Shown here piece by piece: positions 1-12,393 of a stretch of 27,675 nucleotides of DNA (its first letter is position 1; each line of letters starts with the position of its first letter). The stretch is from Pigoraptor vietnamica (taxonomy: Eukaryota > Opisthokonta > Filasterea). The stretch covers positions 1-27,675 of the forward strand of contig CALSCQ010003022.1 of assembly GCA_943704525.1 (NCBI GenBank). Reading direction: 5' to 3'. A program made the position numbers and the translations under genes. The notes below the pieces were generated by a model. It saw only the letters and a program-made list of their open reading frames with translations. It had not been told where the DNA came from and searched no databases.

Positions 1-1921
1 GGGGGGCAGGGGAAAGTGAAAGTGAATGGCTGGAGCAACCCACGGGTGCGCCCGCACGTCCTCCACGGTTGCCCTCTTCTGCGGGTCGACGCAGACAAGT
101 CGCCGGAGCATGTCGGCGGCTTCCGGAGAGAGTCGCTTCGGGACGGTGAGCTCGAGCTTGTCCGCGTGCTGATAGAGCACGTGGGGCGGGAAGGGCGTGC
201 CTCCCTTGGGCGTGAACGGCATGCGGCCCGTTAACATGTTGAAGAGAATGACGCCGACGCTCCACATGTCCGCGGGGCGTCCGGCGTATTTCTGCGCGGC
301 GCGTACAAAGGGTTGGTGAGCAATAGTGCGCAAAGTGTGAGCTATCTAACGAGCCACGCACCGGCCTGAGGATCATTTCGGGCGCGGCGTAGAGCCCCGA
401 CCCGCACGCCGTCTCGAGAAGCTCCTTCGTGTCCGCGTTGCCCTTCGACAGCCCAAAATCTATGATGCGCACGTTCTTCTTCGCATCAAGGAGAATGTTC
501 TCGGGCTTGAGGTCGCGGTGGACGACGCCGGAGTCGTGGAGGTACCCGACCCCCATGATCAGCTGCTTGAAGATCCGCCGCGCCTCCTTCTCGGGCAGGC
601 GATTCGAACCGAACGAGTTGATGTAGTCGAGCAGGTTGCCCGGGGCGTACTCGAGCACAAGACAAATGTCGTCCTTCGTCTCAAGCACCTCGATCACGGC
701 GATGACGTTCGGGTGCGAGAGGCGCTGTTGGACGTTGAATGAACGCACAAGCGCTTTAAGTGCGAAGTCTTTGTGCACGGTGTATGTATGCACGTGTGTG
801 CGTGTGTACGTGTGTGTGCGTGTGTATGTGCGTGTGTACGTGTGTGTGCGTATGTACGTGTGTGTGCGTGTGCGTGTGAATGTATTTGAGGCAGCAACTC
901 AGAGCGCCGCCCACCTGCAGCAGCGCCACCTCGCGGGCTATTTGCACAATCTCGCCATCCTTTCCCTTCCCAACAAACTTGATCGCGACCTACACAAGTC
1001 ATCGCCGCGTGTGTGAGAGGGGGACGATGCACGCCACAGAGACATCGCAACGACGGCCCACCTTATCCTTTGTGCGTATGTCGACGGCGAGTTTGACCTT
1101 CGAGAAGCTTCCGTTGCCGATCACTTTCTTCACGAGATAGGGCCCAATGAGCTACATGTCCGAAGAGGGAAGATTACAACGGGCTGTAAGAACGAGAGTG
1201 CCAGGATATTCACGAACGGACGGAAACGCAACAACTAGTCACAGCGAGGGTCGCGTGGAAGAGTGGAGAGGGCTCTTGGAGCGAAGAGAGGGCGAGAATG
1301 ATATAAGTGCCACAACGGAACGCACACGTCCAAGAGAGACTGACGAAGAAGGCAAGTGTGGAATGGAATACTCAGTTTAGGCAACAGCAAGCGTCCCGTC
1401 ACCTCCTCCGTGGCGAATCGCTTCATGGCCGCCATGTCCATGTTGACGCTCATCCCCGTGGTGTCCATCCCATACTGGTACGACATGCGCCGCTGCTTCG
1501 CGCGCTCCGACATCGGCTCCACCTTCAACAGCGAGTCGTCCTTGGCCCGCGCTGGTCCCTCGCCCACCGCGACCACCTGCGGCTTCGCGTCCGAATCTCT
1601 CACCGAGATAACGGGTCGTTCCACAGAGCTCGTCTTTTTGCGCGACTTGAGCGGGTTGCTTAGAATGGCCGGCGCGGACACTTTCCGCCGGCGCTCGTCC
1701 TGCATGGGCGCGGAACGCCCCACCACGCTCGCATCCGTCAAATCCACCGATTCGTCGAGTGCCCGCGAAGTGCTGTGCGGCGAGGGGGGACAGGACGACA
1801 CTGGCGAAGCATGGGAGGACCCATTCGGAGTGTTCTTCTTACTGCCCATCGACGAGAGGCTCTGGAGGGAGCCCAGCGCGTTCGACAGCTTGCGCATCAT
1901 TTTCCCTGTAGAATGGTACAC
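1..1921 (-). CDS. CAMK/AMPK-related Ser/Thr protein kinase (3' end beyond window)
   Basis: Spliced minus-strand gene. Exons are 1403-1921, 1062-1151, 915-989, 362-724 and 291 down to the window edge. The first 173 residues are Ser/Pro-rich and low in complexity. The kinase domain follows: Gly loop (IGNGSFSKV), VAIK with Lys207, alpha-C Glu223, catalytic loop HRDLKPEN (Asp299), DFG (Asp317) and APE (ends at Glu344). The domain reaches HPWV at the window edge, so only a C-terminal tail should be missing. The activation segment LETACGSGLYAAPE aligns with AMPK-family T-loops, with Thr333 at the LKB1-phosphorylated position. All catalytic residues are present, so an active kinase is expected. The start is uncertain: ATGs at 1921, 1900 and 1897 are in frame, and a CTACAG just before the last two could be a splice acceptor. 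It is divergent from the SLC49A3-like gene. Family is confident; subfamily (BRSK, SNF1 or MELK-like) is not. Confidence 0.88.
779..885. repeat. compound (TG)n/TGTGCG/TGTACG microsatellite
   Basis: Imperfect TG repeat with regular CG and AC interruptions, lying wholly in the kinase intron between exons 915-989 and 362-724. It produces long but meaningless open frames on both strands. Confidence 0.9.
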
Positions 1922-2083
1922 AGCAGCCGCGTGTACGAGCCGCTACAGAAGGCGATCACGAAACTCATGTGGCGTCACCGCCGCAGCCACTCGCCGCCAT
2001 CGGTTATCGAATAAAAGGGGCGGACGAAATAGCAACGACAGCAACCTTGAGAAGTCAAAGTGCGAGAGCGCGAGAAGTGTCCA

Positions 2084-2118
2084 AAAGCGTTGAAAGCGTT
2101 GAAAGCGTTGAAGCGTTG
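2084..2118 (+). repeat. 9-bp tandem repeat, AAAGCGTTG x4
   Basis: Three perfect copies of AAAGCGTTG are followed by one copy lacking an A, in the divergent promoter region 5' of the kinase gene. Confidence 0.9.
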
Positions 2119-2503
2119 AGAGGAGGTTGAAATGTGACAGGAGGGACAGCTGATGCGCCGAACACAGTCCTTACAGGCACTTTCGTGGCTAAGTGCAAGA
2201 AAGAAAGCACCCGGCACGCGCACGTTTCACTGGTAGCGCCATTGTCCGAAGGTGGACATTCCGTCACGTGTCTAGACAACGAGATCTCGCTCGCCTCTCT
2301 GATTGGCTGCAATGTTAGATGCAAAACTTACCGAATTCTCGCTAATTCTATGCGTAACATTTGCGAGAGCTCGGTTGGACTCGGTCGCTTCCGATTGGTT
2401 GAAAAATTCCGTCACCGCCATTTGCTGCGCAGTCCCGTGACCCTTCGCAGCGGCACACGCGCGCGCTTTCTCGTCTCTCTCACGCACTGTCAAGACAGAA
2501 AGC

Positions 2504-2532
2504 GAAGAGAGAGAGACAGAGAGAGAGAGAGG
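2504..2532. repeat. GA-rich simple repeat
   Basis: (GA)n tract interrupted by a single C, about 230 bp upstream of the SLC49A3-like start codon. It could lie in the promoter or the 5' UTR. Confidence 0.75.
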
Positions 2533-2762
2533 CTGTCGAAGGGGAATCAGGAAGAGAGAGAGCGCTGCTGACGCAGGGATAATCGCGATCAACGCCTCCA
2601 TTCGCACGCCACTGTACGAAAGCGAGTCGGCCACTTGACACAAAGGGCCGGCGAACAAAACAATCGAGCGATCAGCGCCTGCTACACACCTCTCCGTTCC
2701 CACCCTGCGACAGACACACCGGCGCCTGCGGCAGTGTCCGCAGTGCTCGTCCGCCGTGCGCG

Positions 2763-4865
2763 ATGGGGAAGGGTCGCGGCGCGGACGGCCTCTACCCCAA
2801 GGTGGACGCCGAGGAGGAGACAAAGTGCGACGATCCGCTGCTGGGAGCGATGAACTCGGCTCCGACGCAGTACATTCTCTACCGGTCGCGATGGCTCATG
2901 CTGTTCATCGTGTGCGTGCTCAACATTTCGAATGCGGCGCTGTGGATTTCGTTCTCGCCGATTGCCGACATCACCAGCGCGTACTATGACCGCAGCCTCA
3001 CGCTCGTCAACCTCCTCTCGCAAATATTCATGATATGCTACCTGCCCCTCGGTTTCACGTCGTCGTGGGCGCTCGACGACAAGGGCCTCCGTTACGGGGT
3101 GCGTGTGCGTGCTGTGTCACACGGCCAGCATGCGCGGTGCTGCGATTACTTCGCGTTGCGTTCAGCTCACTTATCCCATTTTGCAGGTCCTCATCGGAGC
3201 CGTGCTTAACTTCGTGGGCGCGTGGGTGCGCTACGTCAGCGACTTCGTGCCCGGCCGCGACGGGTCGTTCGGCGTGCTGTTTGTTGGCCAGACGCTCGCG
3301 GCATGCGCGCAGCCGTTCATCCTCAACGCGCCCACGAAGCTTGCCGCTGTGTGGTTTGGCGAAAAGGAGCGGGCGACGGCCAACACGATCGCCTCTGTTT
3401 GTGAGTGTCGTCTGGTCTCTCTGTAGTGGGCGCTTGATGTATGACGTTGGTTCGATTGGCGGCTGACGCATCACGTGCTCGTCGCAGCCAACCCACTTGG
3501 CGTGGCGATTGCGAGCGTCCTTGCGCCGGCCATCGTCGACCAGGGGAAGGACATTGCGACGATGGTGCGTTGCCCTTTCGTAGCCCACACTCACGCCCGC
3601 GAACTCGATCCGCGAATGTCCCGTGCACGATTGCCGTACTTTGCTTGCCTCAGAACTAACCGTTCCTTCCCACGCCATGCGCAGAACTGGATCTTTGCGA
3701 TTCCCGCGTCCGTCGCGCTCGTGATCGCGGTGGCCTTTTTGCGCGCCGAACCCCCGACGCACCCGTCGGCGTCGGCTGAGGACGTGAGCGATTCGTTCAT
3801 GGTCGGCCTGCGGAAGCTCGCGCGCAACCGCCACTATCTCCTCCTCCTGACGGCGTTTGGCATTGGCGTCGGCATCTTCAACGCCGTTAGCACGCTGCTC
3901 GAGCAAATTGTGCGCCCGCACGGCTACGACAAGGTGCGCCACTCGCACGTGCTCTGTCGGCACTTAATCATTATCCAAAGTTGCTCACTCGCGCATGCGC
4001 TTTGCAGGACGACGCGGGTTTGCTTGGGGCCCTTGTTATTGGCTTTGGCCTCGTGGGCGCGGGCGTCACGGGACCCCTCGTCGACAAGACGCGCCGGTAC
4101 AAGGAAGTGCTCAAGGTCCGTAGTCCGCGGATATCGCGTGCATGCGTGTTGTTGCTGTCTCATATGACCATCTATCGCTCACTCTGTCTCGTGTCGTCGC
4201 ACAGGTTGCGTTCGTTGCGGCCGTCGGCACATTCATCTGGTTCGCGCTCGCTTCGCGGCATAGCGGCGCGTTTGTCCCCCTTGCGGCCTCGTGCGCGCTG
4301 ATGGGTGTCTGCTGCTTTAGCATTCTGCCCGTTTGCCTCGAACTCAGCGTCGAGTGCACGTACCCAATTTCGGAGGGAACGAGCGCCGGCTTCCTCTGGA
4401 TGGCGGGGTGAGCGATGTGTTCAAACGTTTTTTTTCTCACCCTGTCGTTTCCGTGCTTTTCCGTCTCCCTCTCATCACGCACAATAGAGTCGATGGGGAC
4501 TCAAGCCGATCCAACATTTCTTCACACACTGCTCCTTCGCGCCTCATCTCGCTCACCCTTTGGCCACTCAATGCAGGCAAGTGTTTGGCGTCGCCTTCAT
4601 CTTTGCGATGAACGGGCTCAAGTCGGGCCCCACGGAGGACATGGACCACTCGAACTGGTTCATGGTTGGTATGGCGGGTATCGCCATGATCGCCGCACTC
4701 CTCTTCAACGGCAACTACCACCGCGTCGATCACGAGTTCCGCCGCGCGTCGCTCGCGTCCGAGACGCAGTACCGCACGTCCTCGCCCTCGTCGCGGTCCC
4801 CGGCCACGAGCAATGCGAGCGTCACTGTGACGGTCGAATATGGCACGGGTGCCGATAAGCCGTGA
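2763..4865 (+). CDS. SLC49A3: SLC49A3 (MFSD7)-like major facilitator transporter
   Basis: Seven exons: 2763-3098, 3187-3400, 3488-3564, 3685-3933, 4008-4115, 4205-4407 and 4577-4865. They encode 491 residues in continuous phase. This is a polytopic membrane protein. The first helix (about residues 42-64) contains WISFSPIADI, and the loop after helix 2 reads WALDDKGLR. Later hallmarks are KLAAVWFGEKERATANTIAS, SNPLGVAIA, LLEQI and LSVECTYPISEG, all collinear with animal SLC49A3/MFSD7. The SLC49 family includes the FLVCR choline/heme transporters and the lysosomal SLC49A4, but I know of no firm substrate for the A3 branch, so none is assigned. The C-terminus is cytosolic-looking and Ser-rich. 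The ATG at 2763 is the first in frame and gives an N-terminus of normal length. It is divergent from the kinase and convergent with the WD40 gene. Confidence 0.92.
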
Positions 4866-5250
4866 GCACGAGCCCACCTCTTCTACACCTAAGATCCCCT
4901 CTGCGCCATTCGCGCACGGCTCTCTTCCGTGCCTGCGTTTTTTTCGCGTGCGGCTGCGCGTGTATGCATTTGAAGTAAAGCTGCGATACCTATGTTGTTC
5001 TTCTGTGATCGGTCTGTTCGGAAGTGTGTGTATTGGACCTCGCCACAATGGTGACGACTTATGGGCCAGTCGAGTGTGATATGCCACAATAGCAAATAAA
5101 CAACGATCGCACGCACGCAGCTGCCGCAGACGCAATCGATGGGTTCGAACCGCAAGCTAGGCATCGCCTGGGAGAGACAAGAAGAAACGGCGCAGACGCA
5201 AGCACGCAAATGCAACGGCAAAGACACACGCAGCACAGCGAAGGAACCCC
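4866..5250. other. convergent 3' intergenic region
   Basis: The 385 bp between the stops of the SLC49A3-like gene (plus) and the WD40 gene (minus). It contains the only canonical AATAAA seen near a gene end here. No coding exon or RNA gene is recognised. Confidence 0.6.
5095..5100 (+). terminator. candidate polyadenylation signal AATAAA
   Basis: Canonical AATAAA hexamer 230 bp after the SLC49A3-like stop codon and on its sense strand. No matching signal was seen on the minus strand for the facing WD40 gene. Confidence 0.5.
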
Positions 5251-6996
5251 CTAAGCCTCGTCGTCGGCATCCTCGCCGCCAGACGATCCCTTGGACGCCC
5301 TCCGCGGCGGTCGCCCCTTGCGCGTGAGTTCCGCTTCAATGTCGTCGAGGCACTGCCGCGCGACCGAGAGGTTGCGGAGCATGTGCTGCGACGCGTCCGG
5401 TGCCTGCACCATGGCCTCTGCAATGGCAACAACATGAGGAATGCTGAATTAGAAATTCGAAAAAAAAACGAGAGATCGCGCCTTCGCCAAATTAAAAGCG
5501 CCACAACGAAATTCCCGACACCTACCCCGTAGGGATGCCTGCAGCGCGCGAATCTGCTCCGTGAGCCGCGCCTTCTCCGTCATCCACGCCACGTGCTCGC
5601 GAATGTGCGCGTCCCGCTGCGCCTCGAGCGCCTCTATCGTCTTGAGCTGGTCAAAGTTCAGCGCCTCGAGTTCGTTAATGCGTCGCGTGTGCATGTCGTG
5701 CGCCTCCAAGAGTGCGCGCGACACAGCCGCACCCCCGGCCACCGCCGTCGACCCCGACGCCATTGCATGCACCGCCGCGGTGAGCGCCGATGCGCCAGCT
5801 CCGCTCACAAACTGCGAGCCCATCGACACGCGGGATGTGCTGCTTGCGATCGATCTCCGGTCGTAGTCGATCGCCACGGGGGCGGCCGCATAGACAGACT
5901 CGGACATGATGCTGCTTCCGCCAAAGGCGCTGTCCGCCGGCGTGCCGTCATACACGCTCCACACGCGAATGTAGCCGTCGTCGCCGCCGCTAAACACCAC
6001 GCCGCGGTAGTAGCGGACGGTCCGCACCCAGTCGCCGTGGCCCTTGAAAAGCGTGATGCACTCGCCCGTCCGCACGTCCCACTGGCGCACGCACTTGTCT
6101 CCCGAGCTCGTGATAATGTCCCCCGCCGACGTCGCCTGGAGGCACAGCACGGGCCCCTTGTGGCCGGAAAAGTCGCGCACGAACGCACCCGTCTCGCAGT
6201 CCATCGCGCGCACGAGCTTGTCCGAAGATCCGCTGAACAGCTTATCGCCCGCGATGCAGAGGCAAAAGATGCGGTTGTGGCACGGGTAGCTGTACACGCA
6301 CTGGCCCGTCTCGGTGTCCCACTTGCGAATCGTCGCGTCGTTCGAGCCGCTAAAGAGGTACCGCCCCACCAGTTGCATGTCGCGCACCCAGTCCGTGTGC
6401 CCCTTCAGCACCCGCACGCGCTCCTCCGTCGCCACATTCCACTCGACTATGACATTATCGCCGCCACCCGTGTACATCCGCTGCCCGGACGGCTCCACGC
6501 ACAGGCAGTAAATGTGACTCGTGTGCCCCTTCCGATACGTCCGCACGCACCGCTCCGACTGCCCATCCCACAGCCGCGCCGTCTTGTCATTGCTGCCGCT
6601 GAACAGAAGTACATCCAAGCACCCCGCCGATCCCTCCGCCGCACTCGGCGACGCAGAAGCGCCCGCCTGCGCCTGGGGAAGCGTCCCCTTGACCGCGCGG
6701 AGGCACGTCACGTAGTTTGTGTGGCCGGAGAACGTGCGCACAAGCACGCCAGTGATGACGTTGTACGCGCGCACCTTGCTGTCCGCCGTGCCCGCATACA
6801 GAATGTCGTCCACAATGTCGAGACAGTACACCGTCTTCTTCCCGGGCGACTCGAACACCCGCAGAGGCGTCTCGACGAGCTGCAAACGCGCCCATACGCC
6901 AAGAGATTCAATTATTTTTTACGAGCGTTCCAACACCCACATAATTCGCCTGCACTTTATAATCGCCCGCAAACCAACCCGCGCACCCACCTTCAT
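5251..6996 (-). CDS. Seven-bladed WD40-repeat protein with C-terminal coiled coil
   Basis: Exons 6991-6996 (only ATG AAG coding), 5526-6879 and 5251-5417; 508 residues. The large exon begins just after TTTGCAG, a good acceptor, and has no in-frame ATG at its head. The ATGAAG before GTGGGT supplies a phase-0 start (MKLVETPLRVFE). Residues about 18-325 form seven WD repeats with regular GH...WD spacing, for example SGSNDKTARLWD, TGGGDNVIVEWN and SGSNDATIRKWD. An Ala/Ser-rich linker follows. Residues about 390-455 then form a heptad-rich coiled coil (EAHDMHTRRINELEAL onward), and the tail is short and acidic. The fold predicts a protein-interaction scaffold. I do not recognise a specific orthologue; a TRAF7- or F-box/WD-like propeller is possible, but no RING or F-box is present. 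It is convergent with the SLC49A3-like gene and divergent from PHAF1. Confidence 0.88.
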
Positions 6997-7640
6997 TTTC
7001 TTGTCAACTCTGCGCACACGGGTCCCAAAGGGCGGGATGCCCCAGGCGCCTTCACGTCGTTGAGATTACTTAGAGACGCAGCGTTGCGCAGAAGCACATT
7101 CTCCTGCGCGCGCAGAACAGCAATCGAAAATCCTATCTATGCTTTTGCCAAAGGAGGCGTATACGCAACCGGCGCCTCTTCTCAACGCGCGAGAGGACGC
7201 ACAACGTCGGCCTGCGTTTGCGGCACTCTCACAAGGGTGACGGTAGGCCCGAAACACCCACCTTGCGTTGAACGCTCGAGCGTGCGTGCGACAATTGGGG
7301 TGACAATGCCGCCGAAATCCATAGTGAGCCATAGTGAACAGTCAGGGGTTACTAAGAGTCCGAAACCAGTTGTTAAGTAATCTCGTTTAAAGAATTTTAA
7401 AATGAACCAATCAGCGCAAAGCACTTTTTAAAGCATTTTGCGATTGACGTCCTCTTCCTTTATTACGCACAATTTGCCATTATGAAAAATGTACTGCATT
7501 TTTATTTATTATCTTGCTTAAAATTGGCGGACGTGGTTTGCAGTGAAAAACATAAACCGGACCAATCAAATTGCACGCAAGCAAAGTCCCCGAGAATGTC
7601 CCCTGTCCAGATTGGCGTCACTCCTACGTCACAGAAATGT

Positions 7641-7656
7641 CACGTGGTATCACGTG
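7641..7656. promoter_or_regulatory. paired CACGTG E-boxes, 10-bp centre spacing
   Basis: Two perfect CACGTG palindromes separated by GTAT, so their centres are one helical turn apart. The first is preceded by TGT, giving TGTCACGTG. This suits cooperative bHLH or bZIP binding, but binding is inferred. Confidence 0.5.
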
Positions 7657-7692
7657 AATAACTGTCTCCTTGTGATTGGTTGGCCGGGAACA

Positions 7693-7700
7693 TGACGTCA
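7693..7700. promoter_or_regulatory. consensus CRE palindrome TGACGTCA
   Basis: Perfect CREB/ATF-type palindrome about 300 bp upstream of the PHAF1 start codon. Confidence 0.5.
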
Positions 7701-8000
7701 GAGACCGAGTGCTCAATGCAGGGTGAGGGTTAGACAACGTCGTCACACCCAAACTGCGCGCCCAGAAATGCCTCTTCGAGAGAGGTATTTCGAACAAAAA
7801 TCAAGGGAAGCAGGCACAGGACGGCTGATCATGGCAAGTGCGTGAGTCGGTGCTAGCGGGTACAGTTTGCGTCTGGGACACGGCAAGGGGCATTTCGCCG
7901 TGCGATTCGGTTACGTTGGCACAATTCCGCAAGCCTGGTAGCGAGGAATTGTACGTGTGGGTGGCAGGAGAGGAAAAGGGCCGCTGTGGGCGTCGGCAAA

Positions 8001-10817
<2,817 letters not shown>

Positions 10818-10979
10818 CGATCCCACGCGCGCACGTGACTGGCTGCGTCCGTCTGCGACAGGACAGGCACACCCCGCACTCGCGTGGCAGCGTGCGTGCG
10901 TTTGCAGCGTTTGCGTCCGCGATCAATGGATTAGAGTCGGATTTCGTCCACTCTGCTTTCGCCGACACGCTCAGTTGTG
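10818..10979. other. convergent 3' intergenic gap (PHAF1 / LRRC20-like)
   Basis: Only 162 bp separates the two facing stop codons. No AATAAA is seen on either strand, so cleavage probably uses variant signals and the 3' UTRs may overlap. Confidence 0.5.
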
Positions 10980-12182
10980 CTAGTCGAGGATGACGTTGCA
11001 GCGCAGGTGCATGAGAGCGGCGCGCGTCTCGGCGGCGACGGGATTTCCGCGCAGATCGAGGACGGTGAGGCGGGAGAGATTGGCAAAGGCGGCAATGTCG
11101 ATAAGCTCAATCCTGTTGCCGCTGAGGTCGAGGTGCTCGAGGGTCACCATGCTGGCGATCGGGGTGGGCACGTGAGAGAGGAGGTTGTTGGCGATGGAGA
11201 GACGCACGAGGGGAAGGGCTCCCATGGCATCGGGAAGCGAAGTGAGCTGGTTGTGGGCGAGGCGCAGCTCTGGGGTAGAGGGTCGGAAGGCAAAGTCATA
11301 CACAAAAAAGGCGGAACCAGGTGTTCAGCAGTGAAGAGCAGATATAGTGCGCTTCACGAGTAGGACTCGGCGACCCACCTTCCAGTGCTGTAAACTGTCG
11401 GGCATACGTGTGTGCGTGCGTGTGGGGCGCAGTGTCAAATACGCGCGGGGCGCGGTGTCAATACACGAGGGGTTTCGGGCATGCGCGCGTGTGGGGCGCA
11501 GTGTCAAATACGCGCGGGGCGCGGTGTCAATACACGAGGGGTTTCGGGCATGCGTGTGCGTGGGGCGCGGTGTCGAGGGGTTTCGGGCATGCGTGTGTGC
11601 GTGCGTGTGGGGCGCAGTGTCAAATACGCGCGGGGCGCGGTGTCAATACACGAGGGGTTTCGGGCATGCGTGTGCGTGGGGCGCGGTGTCAATACGCGAG
11701 GGGTTTCGGGCATGCGTGTGCGTGGGGGGCGGTGTCGAGGGGTTTCGGGCATGCGCGTGTGTGGGGCGCAGTGTCAAATACGCGTCGTTTGCCGTTTTGT
11801 GCAACACAAAGCAAACGAACTCCGCTCACCTGCGAAATCTTGGACGTCACCGACTTGAGCTTGTTGTGGGAGAGCTCGATGCACGCGAGGGGCAGCGTCT
11901 GCATTAGGTGGTAGACGGCCTGCACGTGCGCGGGAAGGGGAGGGTGCTTCAGACAATATGTTCGCACATTCTAACCCTAACGTGCGGACCCACACACAAC
12001 AGCAGGGCGCACATAGAAAGACGTGCTGACAACGCCGGCGGCGAGTCATGCAGCCTCCCACAAGCGCAGTCCTTTCGTACCTGGGGAATGGACACGAGTT
12101 CGCAGTGCGAGAGGTCGAGCGTGCGCCCGTCCTCTTTGGCGGCATCACACCGCAACACAACGCGCGCCACTTGGGACGCCAT
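10980..12182 (-). CDS. LRRC20: LRRC20-like leucine-rich repeat protein
   Basis: Exons 12081-12182, 11830-11919, 11379-11394 (16-nt microexon) and 10980-11269; 165 residues, against about 184 in animal LRRC20. The N-terminus has a DLSHCELVSIPQ repeat, then CIELSHNKLKSVTSKISQ. The microexon adds FTALE. It is followed by ELRLAHNQLTSLPDAMGALP, LSIANNLLSHVPTPIASM, LDLSGNRIELIDIAAFANL and LDLRGNPVAAETRAAL. Repeat order and the NPVAAETR ending match LRRC20 (NPLNAEVR). Without the microexon the LRR has the wrong frame and lacks its leading Leu, so the microexon is well supported. Animal LRRC20 has no defined biochemical role that I know of; a small protein-binding LRR solenoid is inferred. The protein has no signal peptide and no transmembrane segment. 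It is divergent from HTD2, with only 211 bp between starts. Confidence 0.9.
11400..11784. repeat. GC-rich minisatellite (VNTR-like), units 77/69/39/77/46/39/38 bp
   Basis: Eight GGGCAT landmarks lie at 11400, 11477, 11546, 11585, 11662, 11708, 11747 and the array end. Two submodules build the units: one with GGGGCGCAGTGTCAAATACG, the other with GGGGCGCGGTGTC then (AATACACGA)GGGGTTTC. Short units have lost the first module. The array fills most of LRRC20 intron 2 and ends about 6 bp from the microexon acceptor. Confidence 0.92.
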
Positions 12183-12393
12183 TCGCACACTGTGTCTGCC
12201 TTGTTCAGCACGCGGCGAACGCTTGGGAGTAAATTCAATTGCGAAGGCCAGCGGCTGTTGAAGTGCTGGGAGACCAGCGTCTGGACAGGTCACAGCGTCT
12301 GGACATCTTATGGACAGCTGACATCCCACACCCGACCTGCACTCTGAAACAGTGCATGTCATTTTTCTCTTCTCGTTCTCGCGCGAAACAACC
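12183..12393. promoter_or_regulatory. short divergent promoter (LRRC20-like / HTD2)
   Basis: Only 211 bp separates the two start codons, so both core promoters and 5' UTRs must fit here. A short repeated phrase, CAGCGTCTGGACA, occurs near 12278 and again at 12293. No TATA or CRE was seen. Confidence 0.5.

Larger units (their letters stand above)
1922..2762. promoter_or_regulatory. divergent intergenic promoter region (kinase / SLC49A3-like)
   Basis: About 840 bp between two head-to-head start codons, with no convincing coding exon. It holds GTCACGTG at 2263-2270 (E-box CACGTG), ATTGG (inverted CCAAT) at 2302-2306 and 2394-2398, a nonamer tandem repeat at 2084-2118 and a GA-rich tract near 2504-2532. 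No TATA box is evident. Regulatory function is inferred from position and motifs only. Confidence 0.5.
6997..8000. promoter_or_regulatory. divergent intergenic promoter region (WD40 / PHAF1)
   Basis: About 1 kb between head-to-head starts, more AT-rich than the flanks from 7380 to 7560. It contains CCAAT at 7407-7411 and 7562-7566, ATTGG at 7675-7679, TACGTCAC at 7625-7632, two CACGTG boxes (7641-7646 and 7651-7656) and a perfect CRE, TGACGTCA, at 7693-7700. No coding exon is supported. Regulatory role is inferred from motif density and position. Confidence 0.55.

Noticed and set aside
3055-3963. A 302-codon minus-strand frame opposite the SLC49A3-like exons.
   Set aside because: Arg/His-rich shadow of the opposite strand that crosses three real introns of the transporter gene.
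5137-5152. GGTTCGAACC, resembling a tRNA B-box/T-loop.
   Set aside because: The flanking bases do not form a T stem, and no acceptor or anticodon arm can be drawn around it.
5593-7380. A 595-codon open frame on the plus strand opposite the WD40 gene.
   Set aside because: It is antisense to a well-supported WD40 exon. The product is an Arg/His/Ala-rich string with no domain. Long antisense frames are expected from GC-rich third positions.
11400-11784. Possible CRISPR-like repeat-spacer array.
   Set aside because: Units are tandem and uneven (77 to 38 bp) with no unique spacers, and the host sequence is an intron-bearing eukaryote.
11347-11914. Overlapping plus-strand frames across the minisatellite that encode repetitive Gly/Arg/Cys peptides.
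   Set aside because: All three frames are open because the repeat lacks stops. The region is an intron of the LRRC20-like gene, and no start context or splice support exists.
11970-11980. Telomere-like CTAACCCTAA.
   Set aside because: Only about one and a half units inside an intron, so a chance match rather than a telomere or interstitial array.
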